DNA from: Chloroflexota bacterium
GTDB taxonomy: Bacteria; Chloroflexota; Anaerolineae; Anaerolineales; Villigracilaceae
Direction of reading: 5' to 3'
Assembly (NCBI GenBank): GCA_016213105.1
Contig: JACRBN010000022.1
Span: forward strand, 1-64,000
Length of the DNA: 64,000 nt
Part shown: positions 24,601-30,863 of the stretch, piece after piece
Position numbering within the stretch: position 1 is the stretch's first letter
How the letters are laid out: each line of letters starts with the position of its first letter
Notes under the pieces: generated by a model
Database searches by the model: none
The model's input: only the letters and a program-made list of their open reading frames with translations
Told to the model about the DNA's origin: nothing
Made by a program: the position numbers and the translations under genes

Positions 24601-25289
24601 ACGGCGTTGGTGGTGTAATATCCATCCGTAGTAGTGGACGAGACATCGACCACATAGAGGCAAGGCAGGGGCAGGCTGGCTGAATTTTGCGGGCTGCTGG
24701 GGGAGATGTTCGTAAAGTCGATGCTATTGTCGTTGGCGTCGATGCAGCCATTCCCAATGCGCTCATAGCTTTGATCGGAGGTACCACTCAATTCAACCAG
24801 GGCTGTACCTTCCCGATAGGTTGTATCTTCGCACATCCCAACCTGGTCGATGACCGTGTAAGTCGGCGAGTTATTGTAAGTTAGCGCAATCCCGCCGGTA
24901 TCCGCAATTCCCAGGCTGGTTGTAACATCCGGGAGAACCGAGCCTGAATACGTACTGCCGGCCACCAGGTACCGTCGATGCGGTTCCAACGAAACTGCGG
25001 CAAACGTATGCAAATTACCAAGGGTTGTTCCGCAACCGCTGGACGCCCGCAATCTCAAACCGCCCAGGGGAATGGAAGCCTCGGTGGGATTGTAGATTTC
25101 AATAAATTCGTCATTGCCCCCATTGGGGCCAGTCGTGCGAAACTCACTGATCACCAAGCTGGTAGCAAGCTGTTCCTGGGGCGCAGCCTCCGCAGACCGC
25201 AAGAATATCCCGCCCAGCCAGGCCAACAGGCCGAGCAGCAGGGAAAGGGTCAACAGTCCGCGGGCAAACCGGGGGAGACGAATGGGCAT
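21654..25289 (-). CDS. Large secreted lamin-tail / Ig-like domain surface protein
   Basis: 1,211 residues from ATG 25289. A Sec signal peptide (LTLSLLLGLLAWLGGIF, cleavage near AEAAP) leads to a first lamin-tail domain (LVISEFRTTGPNGGNDEFIEIYNP). Then come about 600 residues with at least four Ig-like units, several starting TVTVNQA or SVTVNRA and running into FTVVFSEPI. A Thr/Pro/Arg linker (residues near 795-830) and two more lamin-tail domains (VVISEIAWMGT.., LVINEFMPRAGFDWNQDG) follow. There is no clear LPXTG or C-terminal anchor. Probably an extracellular adhesin or matrix protein; the lamin-tail domains may bind carbohydrate or attach enzymes. The Thr/Pro linkers are likely glycosylated. 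Confidence 0.85.
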   Translation of the reverse strand: MPIRLPRFARGLLTLSLLLGLLAWLGGIFLRSAEAAPQEQLATSLVISEFRTTGPNGGNDEFIEIYNPTEASIPLGGLRLRASSGCGTTLGNLHTFAAVSLEPHRRYLVAGSTYSGSVLPDVTTSLGIADTGGIALTYNNSPTYTVIDQVGMCEDTTYREGTALVELSGTSDQSYERIGNGCIDANDNSIDFTNISPSSPQNSASLPLPCLYVVDVSSTTTDGYYTTNAVIAVTVQFSSNVNVTGTPVLQLETGLQDGFASYASGSGTDTLTFNYIVQAGDASADLDYLGADALSLNGGTIIGAVGGASLALPSPSGPNSLSANKNIVLDNLVDPYVVSFTRQAPIARITNSDTLTFRAIFSEPVVNVDAGDFIVNGVTGYALTFLPVEGNVYDIQVSSVNLGNLNGVVSLNLVASPSIVDTMGEVLTGTEPLIDEDYLVDNILPTVTVNQASGQADPAAGPPVDFTVVFSEPIDTATFTVADIHQMGTILSSLITWEIFDMGDHKTFTLSAVGIAGVGGPTSTLQPVIDSNMVADIAGNTNLSASSSVDNAVTYGDEISPSVTVNRARYQAEATSTLPIDFEVQFSEPIIVSIFTPSDITQEGTAPGVTWTITDSGDHMLFTLTAVTASASGTIIPTIAANRVTDYAGNNNTASTSSDAGNIVFYDITAPTVTVNQAAGQRDPATSLPIRFTVVFSEGINAGTFTVEDITQAGTAAVSAWSITDSGDHKTFTLSALGLSKNGTVTPSVAAGKVMDPAGNSNRASTSTDNTVTAPSVVPSFTPTRTPTRTPSRSPTPTGTRRTATPSPTPTLGVVISEIAWMGTKASSSDEWVELYNRGSASVDLSGWTLKSTDGAINIVFTSSDPDHTIAPGEYFILAPAGTFESVVINKNISTTFSNDGKSLELRNASGILIDTANASGGAWPAGVSSPSYYTMERHLVNFRDMSANWYTFGGTPTEKDADGNWIYGTPGYANWAAGVTATPSKTPSPTRTPTRKGAVIVTPSTTLVINEFMPRAGFDWNQDGKVDVFDEFIEIANLGPLDINLNGWKLDDAAGQGSSPYTIPSKTLKVGERIVFYASQTNILLSDGGDTVRLMNPNNVVKDAQTYSVIKIADQSWCRLPDINGSWFMDCFPTPNQRNSRTGEVPDAPPDTGLETPLCLLPDTLPEDFRNAECYGFGSNMWQAMYWDLSGWFKEFIVSQGASKWDTFVE

Positions 25290-25397
25290 CAGGGTCAACT
25301 CAAGGCAGAGCGAAATTCACGCAATGAAAACAGGCCTGGTCCAACAGCGCCAGCCTGATGGAATTATAAACCACCCTACTTAAAAATATATGAACCA

Positions 25398-25420
25398 TGC
25401 GGCCCCAGGTCGGGCCGCCT
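25398..25420 (-). terminator. Probable spoVS terminator hairpin
   Basis: On the minus strand GCGGCCC-GACCT-GGGGCCGC is followed after about 10 bases by ATATATTTTTAAG. It lies about 30 bases after the spoVS stop. The T-run is not immediately adjacent, so this is a moderate call. Confidence 0.5.
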
Positions 25421-25448
25421 CGTGAAACCTGTAAAATGTCCGGTAAAA

Positions 25449-25709
25449 TCAACGCGGCGCGACAACCAGTTTGATGGCCGTGCGCACCTTTGTCTCGATC
25501 TCCACGTCCACGAACTCGGGGACGCAGACCACCTCGATCCCGTCATTCTTCAGGTACCCGGTGGCCAACACCAGCGCCTTGACGGCCTGGTTCACGGCGC
25601 CAGCGCCGATGGCCTGTACCTCCGCCCGTTTGTGCTCACGGACGACACCCGCGATCGCCCCGGCGACTGCAGCGGTGCGGGAGTTGGCTGAGACTTTAAT
25701 CATATCCAT
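25449..25709 (-). CDS. spoVS: Stage V sporulation protein S (SpoVS) family, Alba-like
   Basis: 86 residues from ATG 25709, which has GGGAGG 6 bases upstream; ATG 25703 is a close alternative (MIKVSANSRTAAVAGAIAG). Matches SpoVS along its whole length, including AIGAGAVNQAVKALVLATGYL and the conserved C-terminus. SpoVS has an Alba-like fold and is a suspected nucleic-acid binding protein. It is widespread in non-sporulating bacteria, including Chloroflexota. Here it borders the putative oriC and is transcribed away from it. A structural or regulatory role at the origin is speculation. Confidence 0.93.
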   Translation of the reverse strand: MDMIKVSANSRTAAVAGAIAGVVREHKRAEVQAIGAGAVNQAVKALVLATGYLKNDGIEVVCVPEFVDVEIETKVRTAIKLVVAPR

Positions 25710-25827
25710 AATGAGCCTCCCAATGAGTTGGAGTTTGGGGCTTTCAATAACGATTGTACAGGAATCCCCCCTTATATTCAAGCAGTATATTAGTAGGGTA
25801 TCCTATTATAGAAATAGTAGTAGGGGC

Positions 25828-25845
25828 TGTGGAGGATGTGGAGAA
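25828..25845 (-). promoter_or_regulatory. Tandem reverse DnaA boxes next to DnaA-trio sequence
   Basis: TGTGGAGGA and TGTGGAGAA lie head to tail with no gap (complements TCCTCCACA and TTCTCCACA). A GC step GGGGC and three TAG trinucleotides sit immediately to the left. Confidence 0.7.
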
Positions 25846-26020
25846 CCGCCGTCCGCCCCCAGATACGGGAGACCGTCATGACCCGCCCCCCAGCCCTTGG
25901 CCTGATTCCGTTTGCGGGCCGATGCGCCGCTGTGGAGAGAAATGGGACAATCCCAGGGACAATTTATCCACAAAATCAACATATTGTCCACACTTCCATA
26001 TGTTGGGAGGCTCAAAAATA

Positions 26021-26040
26021 CCCCCCCATATATGGGGGGG
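26021..26040. repeat. Perfect 20-bp C7-ATATAT-G7 palindrome inside oriC
   Basis: Seven C, ATATAT, seven G, self-complementary over its whole length, with nothing similar elsewhere in the window. It sits in the roughly 100-base gap between the two groups of forward DnaA boxes. Confidence 0.9.
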
Positions 26041-26225
26041 GTGCTGTGGGGCTGGCAAGCCTCATTTTTCGAACAGTTGAGCCATTTGTCCACAATGGGA
26101 GGGGTTTATCCACAGTTTTCCGCAACTTATCCACAGATTGGAGTTAGTCTCTCGCTTTTGTCGGGACAAGCGACCTCCCAAATATGGCCTATACTGGAAA
26201 TGTTCCCAAAACTATACGCAATGGG

Positions 26226-26891
26226 TCAATCCTCCGCGGCGCGGGCCACTTCCTCCGGCTCGAAAACCACCTCATCCTTGCCCGTCAGCTTCTCCTCCAC
26301 CTTCTTGACGATCAGGCGCAGGTGCCCGGGATGGGCCACGTAATCCAGATCGTCGGCCGGCACGGAGAGCATCGGGCAGAGCGTGAAATTGTCGATCCAC
26401 TGTTCGTACAGGTTGTTCAGGCTGTGCAGGTACTCGGGCGCGATGGTGCGCTCGTAATCCCGTCCGCGATTGGAGATGCGCTTGAGCAGGGTCGGCACCG
26501 AAGCGCGCAGATAGATCACCAGGTCGGGCGCCGGCAGGAATTGCATGGCGGTTTCGTACAATTCGCGGTAGGTCTGGTAATCGCGTTCGGAGATATACTC
26601 CTGCAGGTACAGGTTGCGGGCAAAAATTTCGGCGTCTTCGTATAGACTTCGATCCTGGATCACCGACTCGGCCCGCTGCGCGAGGCGCACGTGCGACCGC
26701 AGGCGGTGGGTCAGGAAAAAGACCTGCGAATGAAACGCCCAACTCTTCATGTCGCCATAGAAATCCGCCAGGTATGGATTTTCATTGACCGGCTCGAAGA
26801 ACGGTTCCCACCCCAGATGGTCACATAACATCGTCACGAGCGTGGATTTACCCACGCCGATATTACCTGCCACGGCTACGAATTTTTTCAT
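26226..26891 (-). CDS. Deoxynucleoside kinase (dNK/dGK-dAK family)
   Basis: 221 residues. Phosphorylates deoxynucleosides in the salvage pathway. P-loop GNIGVGKST at 9-17, the catalytic/substrate Glu in FFEPV (Glu33), the DRS motif at 80-82 (IQDRSLYED) and the LID region SNRGRDYER (about 160-168) are all present. Length and motifs match the bacterial dGK/dAK branch; substrate preference cannot be read from sequence alone. The start ATG 26891 has TCTGGAGGGAG upstream. Its stop is within a few bases of the oriC region. Confidence 0.92.
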   Translation of the reverse strand: MKKFVAVAGNIGVGKSTLVTMLCDHLGWEPFFEPVNENPYLADFYGDMKSWAFHSQVFFLTHRLRSHVRLAQRAESVIQDRSLYEDAEIFARNLYLQEYISERDYQTYRELYETAMQFLPAPDLVIYLRASVPTLLKRISNRGRDYERTIAPEYLHSLNNLYEQWIDNFTLCPMLSVPADDLDYVAHPGHLRLIVKKVEEKLTGKDEVVFEPEEVARAAED

Positions 26892-26947
26892 CCTTCTCCC
26901 TCCAGAGGAAATGAGTTTGGTTTTTGGATCATTGGGTTCATGAAAAT

Positions 26948-26973
26948 CCCGCTGGATCTTTCAACCCAGCGGG
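26948..26973 (-). terminator. Terminator after the DsbA-like gene
   Basis: On the minus strand CCCGCTGG and CCAGCGGG form the stem and ATTTTC follows. It lies about 20 bases after the stop codon of the 26992-27732 gene. Confidence 0.75.
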
Positions 26974-26991
26974 CGTCATACGAAAGGCAGC

Positions 26992-27732
26992 TTACGGCAG
27001 GGTGCCAGCCAGTTCCTGGTCGATGACCTGCTTGAAATACTCGAGTGGATACGCGCCAATGACGGGATAGCCATTGACGTAGAAGGTCGGGGTGGAACTC
27101 ACGCCGATGGAGATCGCATACTCGGAGTCTTTTATGATCTCCGTGTCATGGCGCCCACTGGACAGGCATTCCTGAAAGGCCGCCACGTCCAGGCCGAGGT
27201 CGGTGGCGTATTGGATGTAGACCGCCTCTCCCAGGTCGGCGCTGCTCAACAGCTTTTCGTGATAGGGCCAGAAGGAGGCCTGGTCCTGGGCGCACAGCGC
27301 GGCCACGGCCGAGGGGTAGGCCTCGGGGTGGATCGAGGTCAACGGGAAGTTGCGGTACACAAAGCGGATCTGGCCCGGGTAGGCATCCAACAGGGCCTGA
27401 TAGGTCTCATCGTGGAATTTGCGGCAATACGGGCATTGGAAGTCGCTGAACTCGACGATGGTGATGGGGGCGTCTGCGGGTCCCTGGCTGGGATAGCCGT
27501 CGGTGGATACATTCACGCGGCGGGGAACCTGTGTGGCGGCCGGGGCCTGAACCTGGGCCTGCTGGGCTGCCCCTGGCGCGGCGGCCACAGTGCTTGCGCC
27601 GCTGCTGCCCCAGGCGTATCCGATCAGGACACCCACGCCAAAGGCCAGCGCAACCAGGAGCATATAAAAGTGGCTGCGCTTGAGGGTGATGGTGTTTTCT
27701 TTACTGGAACGGGTGTGGGCTTTTTCATTCAT
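26992..27732 (-). CDS. Membrane-anchored DsbA-family thiol oxidoreductase
   Basis: 246 residues. A cytoplasmic N-terminus of about 20 residues, a transmembrane helix (22-42), an Ala/Gln/Pro linker and then a thioredoxin-fold domain with the active site Cys100-Pro-Tyr-Cys103 (FSDFQCPYCRKF). The cis-Pro loop SSTPTFYVNG is near residue 213. This is the DsbA/BdbD type that forms or isomerises disulfides in exported proteins. No DsbB/VKOR partner gene is adjacent. Start ATG 27732; terminator at 26948-26973. Confidence 0.9.
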   Translation of the reverse strand: MNEKAHTRSSKENTITLKRSHFYMLLVALAFGVGVLIGYAWGSSGASTVAAAPGAAQQAQVQAPAATQVPRRVNVSTDGYPSQGPADAPITIVEFSDFQCPYCRKFHDETYQALLDAYPGQIRFVYRNFPLTSIHPEAYPSAVAALCAQDQASFWPYHEKLLSSADLGEAVYIQYATDLGLDVAAFQECLSSGRHDTEIIKDSEYAISIGVSSTPTFYVNGYPVIGAYPLEYFKQVIDQELAGTLP

Positions 27733-27836
27733 AGGCGGGGATTATACTGCCTAATGCGGCAGGTCGCGGGGAAATTTCAGCGTTCGAATTTGCATCCTTC
27801 GGACGCAAGACCCGTATATATTTCATGGAGGCCCCA

Positions 27837-28067
27837 ATGACAACGAATACAAAAAACAATTCCACCCCCTGGTTTCTCTGGCCGTTCGTGGCGATCTGGC
27901 GTTTGCTGGCCGTGATCGTGGAGATGACGGGCCGCTTCGTGGCGATGGTGCTCGGCATCGTCTTCATCGTCGTCGGTGTGATCGTCAGCCTGACGGTGAT
28001 CGGCGCGATCATCGGCGTGCCGCTGGCGTTGATCGGTTTATTGCTGTTTCTGCGAGGTTTGTTATAA
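27837..28067 (+). CDS. Small two-helix membrane protein
   Basis: 76 residues from ATG 27837, preceded by GGAGG at 27827-27831; an upstream ATG at 27825 overlaps that ribosome site and is less likely. There is a Thr/Asn-rich N-terminus, a first hydrophobic segment (about 12-30), then a long hydrophobic stretch (36-70) with Gly residues: VLGIVFIVVGVIVSLTVIGAIIGVPLALIG as its core. It is similar to short membrane proteins found widely with no known role. It is followed by a palindrome that can terminate both converging genes. Confidence 0.7.
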   Translation: MTTNTKNNSTPWFLWPFVAIWRLLAVIVEMTGRFVAMVLGIVFIVVGVIVSLTVIGAIIGVPLALIGLLLFLRGLL

Positions 28068-28071
28068 AAAG

Positions 28072-28099
28072 GTAGGGCGAGATTATTATCTCGCCCTAC
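28072..28099. repeat. GTAGGGCGAG palindrome, doubling as bidirectional terminator
   Basis: GTAGGGCGAGAT and ATCTCGCCCTAC form a perfect stem. A-rich DNA lies on the left and GGTTTTAA on the right. It belongs to a family of GTAGGG..CCCTAC palindromes also at 50751-50777, 51711-51734, 51751-51775 and in-frame at 59602-59628. Confidence 0.8.
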
Positions 28100-28103
28100 G
28101 GTT

Positions 28104-28787
28104 TTAATCCAGGGGGGCCTGGGGCCGCGGACGCGGCTCCTTGAACGGGACCCGCAGACGGGTCCAGAACGAGGCCAGGGGGCGTTTCACGGCGGGGATG
28201 CGCAGGATCATCAGCAGCAGTAAAACAATCCCATACACCAGCGGACGCAGGATGTCGCCCTGCAGGCTGAAGATGTCGCCTTTCTTGCTCCAGGCGTAGT
28301 GCAGGATGACGAGCGGGGCGATGAAATAAATCACCTGGTGCAGGCGCTTCCAGTTTTTCTTGAGCCGAATTTTCCAGATGTCGAAGGAGGTGACGGCGAG
28401 CGGGATGAGCAGCAGGAAGGCGGTCATGCCAACCAGGATGTAGGGCTTCTGGAAGACGGTCTGGAGGATGAGACTCCAGGCCAGGCCATAATCCAGGTCG
28501 GCGAAGATGATGACGTGGATGGCGGCATACATGAAGGTATACAGCCCCAGGGCGCGGCGGCGTTTGAGGGGTTCCTTCCAGCCGAAGAGGCTGTTGAGCG
28601 GGGTGCAGGCCAGCGACAGCAGCAGCAGGGTGACGGCGGCGCGGCCGGTGCGCTGTTCGATGGCCTGGATGGGGTTGGCGGTCAGGTTGTCGGCTAGGAG
28701 GTCGACGAGGATGCGCGCCAGGGGAAACCATGCGCCGAGGTGCATGATGATCTGAAGCGGGGTGTAGCGTTGCAGGAATTTTTTCAT
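28104..28787 (-). CDS. msrQ: Protein-methionine-sulfoxide reductase heme-binding subunit
   Basis: 227 residues with six predicted helices of the ferric-reductase-like transmembrane domain. Conserved features include LGAWFPLARI, GRAAVTLLLLSLACTPLN (about 48-65), RRALGLYTFMYAAIHVIIF (about 76-94, heme-ligand His) and the later WKRLHQVIYFIAPLVILHYAW, with two further His. MsrQ passes electrons from the respiratory chain or flavin to MsrP to repair methionine sulfoxide in envelope proteins. The catalytic partner is encoded upstream on the same strand, 270 bases away across a tandem repeat. Confidence 0.93.
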   Translation of the reverse strand: MKKFLQRYTPLQIIMHLGAWFPLARILVDLLADNLTANPIQAIEQRTGRAAVTLLLLSLACTPLNSLFGWKEPLKRRRALGLYTFMYAAIHVIIFADLDYGLAWSLILQTVFQKPYILVGMTAFLLLIPLAVTSFDIWKIRLKKNWKRLHQVIYFIAPLVILHYAWSKKGDIFSLQGDILRPLVYGIVLLLLMILRIPAVKRPLASFWTRLRVPFKEPRPRPQAPLD

Positions 28788-28816
28788 GTGATTCGATCAA
28801 GGTTTGTGAAGATACA

Positions 28817-29057
28817 GGTCCGCGCTGAGCGGAGGGACGGCGATCTTCCGTCCCGCAGTCGAAGCGTGGTATGTCCTGGGACAGTGTGGATTGCGGCAAC
28901 GGTCCTGCGACTGCGTTCGGACGAAGGGTCCACGCTGAGCGGAGGTCCTGAGCCTGCCGAAGGGCCGTAGTCGAAGCGCAGTATATCTTGGAGCAGTATC
29001 CATTTCAGCAACGGCCCTTCGACTACGTTCGGACGAAGAGTCCGAACTGGGCGGAGG
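28817..29057. repeat. Two tandem copies of a 110-bp repeat between msrP and msrQ
   Basis: Copy A (28817-28926) and copy B (28927-29038) each begin GGTCC[GA]CGCTGAGCGGAG, contain [AG]GTCGAAGCG and end TACGTTCGGACGAAG or TGCGTTCGGACGAAG. A partial third start follows at 29039-29057 (GTCCGAACTGGGCGGAGG). Short inverted CCTTCGAC/GTCGAAG pieces occur within. It separates msrP from msrQ; no gene is present. Confidence 0.75.
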
Positions 29058-30008
29058 TTAATACTCTACCATCAAATCCATGCCATCGTACAGGTGCGCG
29101 ACCTGTTCGGCGTAGCCGTTGAAGGGCAGGGTCTCGCGGCGGGAGAGTTCACCGATGCGCCGCTCGGAGGCCTGCGACCAGCGCGGATGCGGCCGCTCGG
29201 GATTGACGTTGGAGTAGAAGCCGTACTCGCGCGGGTTGGCGTCGTTCCACAGGGTCGAGGGCTGGTAATCGACCAGCTCGATCTTCACGATGGACTTGAT
29301 GGACTTGAAGCCATACTTCCACGGCACGACCACGCGGATGGGGGCGCCGTTCTGGTTGGGCATGGGCTCGCCGTACAGGCCCGTGGCGAGGAGGGTCAGG
29401 TCATTCATGGCCTCGTCCAGGCGCAGGCCTTCCTGGTAGGGCCAGGAGTAGAAGGCCGATTTAAGCCCGGGCATTTCGTCGGGGCGGCTGACGGTCTCGA
29501 AGCGCACGAATTTTGCGTCCGAGGTCGGCTCCACTTCCTTGAGCAGGCTGGCCAGGGTGAAGCCCGTCCACGGGATGACCATGCTCCAGGCCTCCACGCA
29601 GCGCAGGCGATAGATGCGTTCCTCCTGCGTGAAGTTCCTGAGCAGGTCTTCGATGCCGTAGGTCTTCGGCTTGTTCACCAGCCCGTAGACTTCGACCGTC
29701 CAGGGCGAGGTGGTGAAACCCTGGGACAGCGGTGCCACGCCTTCCTTGGAGGTGGTGAACTCATAGTAATTATTATAGTTGGTGATGTCTTCGTAGGTGT
29801 TGAACGGGCCGCCGAGTTCGTCGGTCCGTCCGTTCGCCTGGGGGATGGGGCCGCTGGGCGTGGCGGCTGCCTGGGGCGCGCAGGCAGCCAGCAGCGCCGA
29901 GCCTGCGGCGAGTCCGGCTGCCTTGATGAAGTCGCGCCGCGAGAGATACAGCGACTTGGGGGTGATCTCTGAGGGGAGCACGGGAACGGATTTGTATTGG
30001 TTGTTCAT
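29058..30008 (-). CDS. msrP: Protein-methionine-sulfoxide reductase catalytic subunit
   Basis: 316 residues. A periplasmic/exported molybdenum enzyme that reduces free and protein-bound methionine sulfoxide. It carries a twin-arginine signal ([10 protein letters not shown], Arg24-Arg25) and a hydrophobic h-region ending in LLAACAP. That sequence resembles a lipobox, so it may be a lipoprotein. The sulfite-oxidase fold follows, with the Mo-ligand Cys137 in [15 protein letters not shown] and the conserved [17 protein letters not shown] near 220. MsrQ lies downstream. Start ATG 30008 gives a standard N-terminus. Confidence 0.95.
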   Translation of the reverse strand: MNNQYKSVPVLPSEITPKSLYLSRRDFIKAAGLAAGSALLAACAPQAAATPSGPIPQANGRTDELGGPFNTYEDITNYNNYYEFTTSKEGVAPLSQGFTTSPWTVEVYGLVNKPKTYGIEDLLRNFTQEERIYRLRCVEAWSMVIPWTGFTLASLLKEVEPTSDAKFVRFETVSRPDEMPGLKSAFYSWPYQEGLRLDEAMNDLTLLATGLYGEPMPNQNGAPIRVVVPWKYGFKSIKSIVKIELVDYQPSTLWNDANPREYGFYSNVNPERPHPRWSQASERRIGELSRRETLPFNGYAEQVAHLYDGMDLMVEY

Positions 30009-30136
30009 GATTTGCCTCTAAACAGTCTGGTGGATTTGTCTCCTTGATGGAGCGTTTGCGTGAAATCTTGCCCCCGCACGATGATGAAAGGCTGAGAGGT
30101 CGGTTAAGGGAGGGTGAGTGAAATGCCCGACGCGGC

Positions 30137-30817
30137 CTACAATTTGAAGGGCGCGCCTGTTTTTTGGATCTCAACCCGCCCGCTGCGATAAAGCGTGACC
30201 TGTCCCGCGCCATGGACTGTCCATTCATCCTGGGCTGAGATCATGCCCGTGTGCTCATCGATGCCGATCAGGGTCGCACCGGGCAGCAGTTCCGTCAATT
30301 GCGCCGCCCAGCGATGGCCGAAGTTGTTGTGATGCGGCAGGACGCAGGCGTTGGGAACCAGTCCCAGCCCCGACAGAAGTTTCCCCTCGTATGGATCAAA
30401 ATAATGTTCGCACAACACCATCGCGCCCGCGCTCGAGCCTGCGAGGACCGCGCCGTTGCGATGCGCGTCCAGCATCGACTTCCATGCCAGGCTGTTGGCG
30501 AGCGTCTCGGCGGTGAAGCGCGGAAAGCCGCCCAGCAGGTAGATCAATTTTGCGGAGCGCAGGGCTGCGGCAATGACCTCGTCGTTCGCGCTGGCCTGGT
30601 CGATGACGGATGCCACTTCCACGTCCGTTGCGCCCAGCGACCTGAACCAGCGCAGGCTGTTGTTCCCCGCGCGGACGTGGTTGTTGTCCGCTGCGGCGGC
30701 GGTGGGCAGGATGCAGATCGGCGCCGCAAAGCCGCCGGCCAATTCGATGGCGCGCAGGTCAGGCTCGGACATGCGACCGCCAAATTCCGCGCCGCCGGCC
30801 AGCAGGATGTATCCCAT
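30137..30817 (-). CDS. Cyanophycinase-like S51 peptidase
   Basis: 226 residues. An S51 fold with GGAEFGGRMSE near the N-terminus, LIYLLGGFPRFTAETL (about 91-106), and the nucleophile elbow LAGSSAGAMVL with Ser129. LPHHNNFGHRW (about 175-185) supplies His residues of the active site. It is closer to cyanophycinase than to dipeptidase E by these motifs. No cyanophycin synthetase (CphA) is in the window, so the substrate may be another beta-aspartyl peptide. It lacks a signal peptide. It is 46 bases from the flavoprotein gene on the same strand. Confidence 0.8.
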   Translation of the reverse strand: MGYILLAGGAEFGGRMSEPDLRAIELAGGFAAPICILPTAAAADNNHVRAGNNSLRWFRSLGATDVEVASVIDQASANDEVIAAALRSAKLIYLLGGFPRFTAETLANSLAWKSMLDAHRNGAVLAGSSAGAMVLCEHYFDPYEGKLLSGLGLVPNACVLPHHNNFGHRWAAQLTELLPGATLIGIDEHTGMISAQDEWTVHGAGQVTLYRSGRVEIQKTGAPFKL

Positions 30818-30863
30818 TCGATCTCCAGTTTTTGAACCGAGTTGAAGAGAAGGCTGTTGTAAA

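Larger units (their letters stand above)
25770..26220. other. oriC: Putative chromosomal replication origin (oriC)
   Basis: A gene-free stretch between spoVS and a deoxynucleoside kinase. Exact forward DnaA boxes TTATCCACA lie at 25964-25972, 26106-26114 and 26127-26135. One-mismatch forward boxes TTGTCCACA lie at 25984-25992 and 26086-26094. Tandem reverse boxes TGTGGAGGA and TGTGGAGAA lie at 25828-25845, and a weaker one at 25931-25939. Left of the tandem boxes, GGGGC and then TAG, TAG, TAG, AAA, TAG read as DnaA-trio units leading into AT-rich DNA (25772-25820). This is the layout of the basal unwinding system described for Bacillus subtilis. A 20-bp palindrome at 26021-26040 lies between the box clusters. 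No gene was found here. Confidence 0.85.

Noticed and set aside
30137-30817. Cyanophycin metabolism cluster
   Set aside because: Only a cyanophycinase-like S51 peptidase is present, with no CphA synthetase or isoaspartyl dipeptidase. The neighbour at 30864 is an unrelated flavoprotein.
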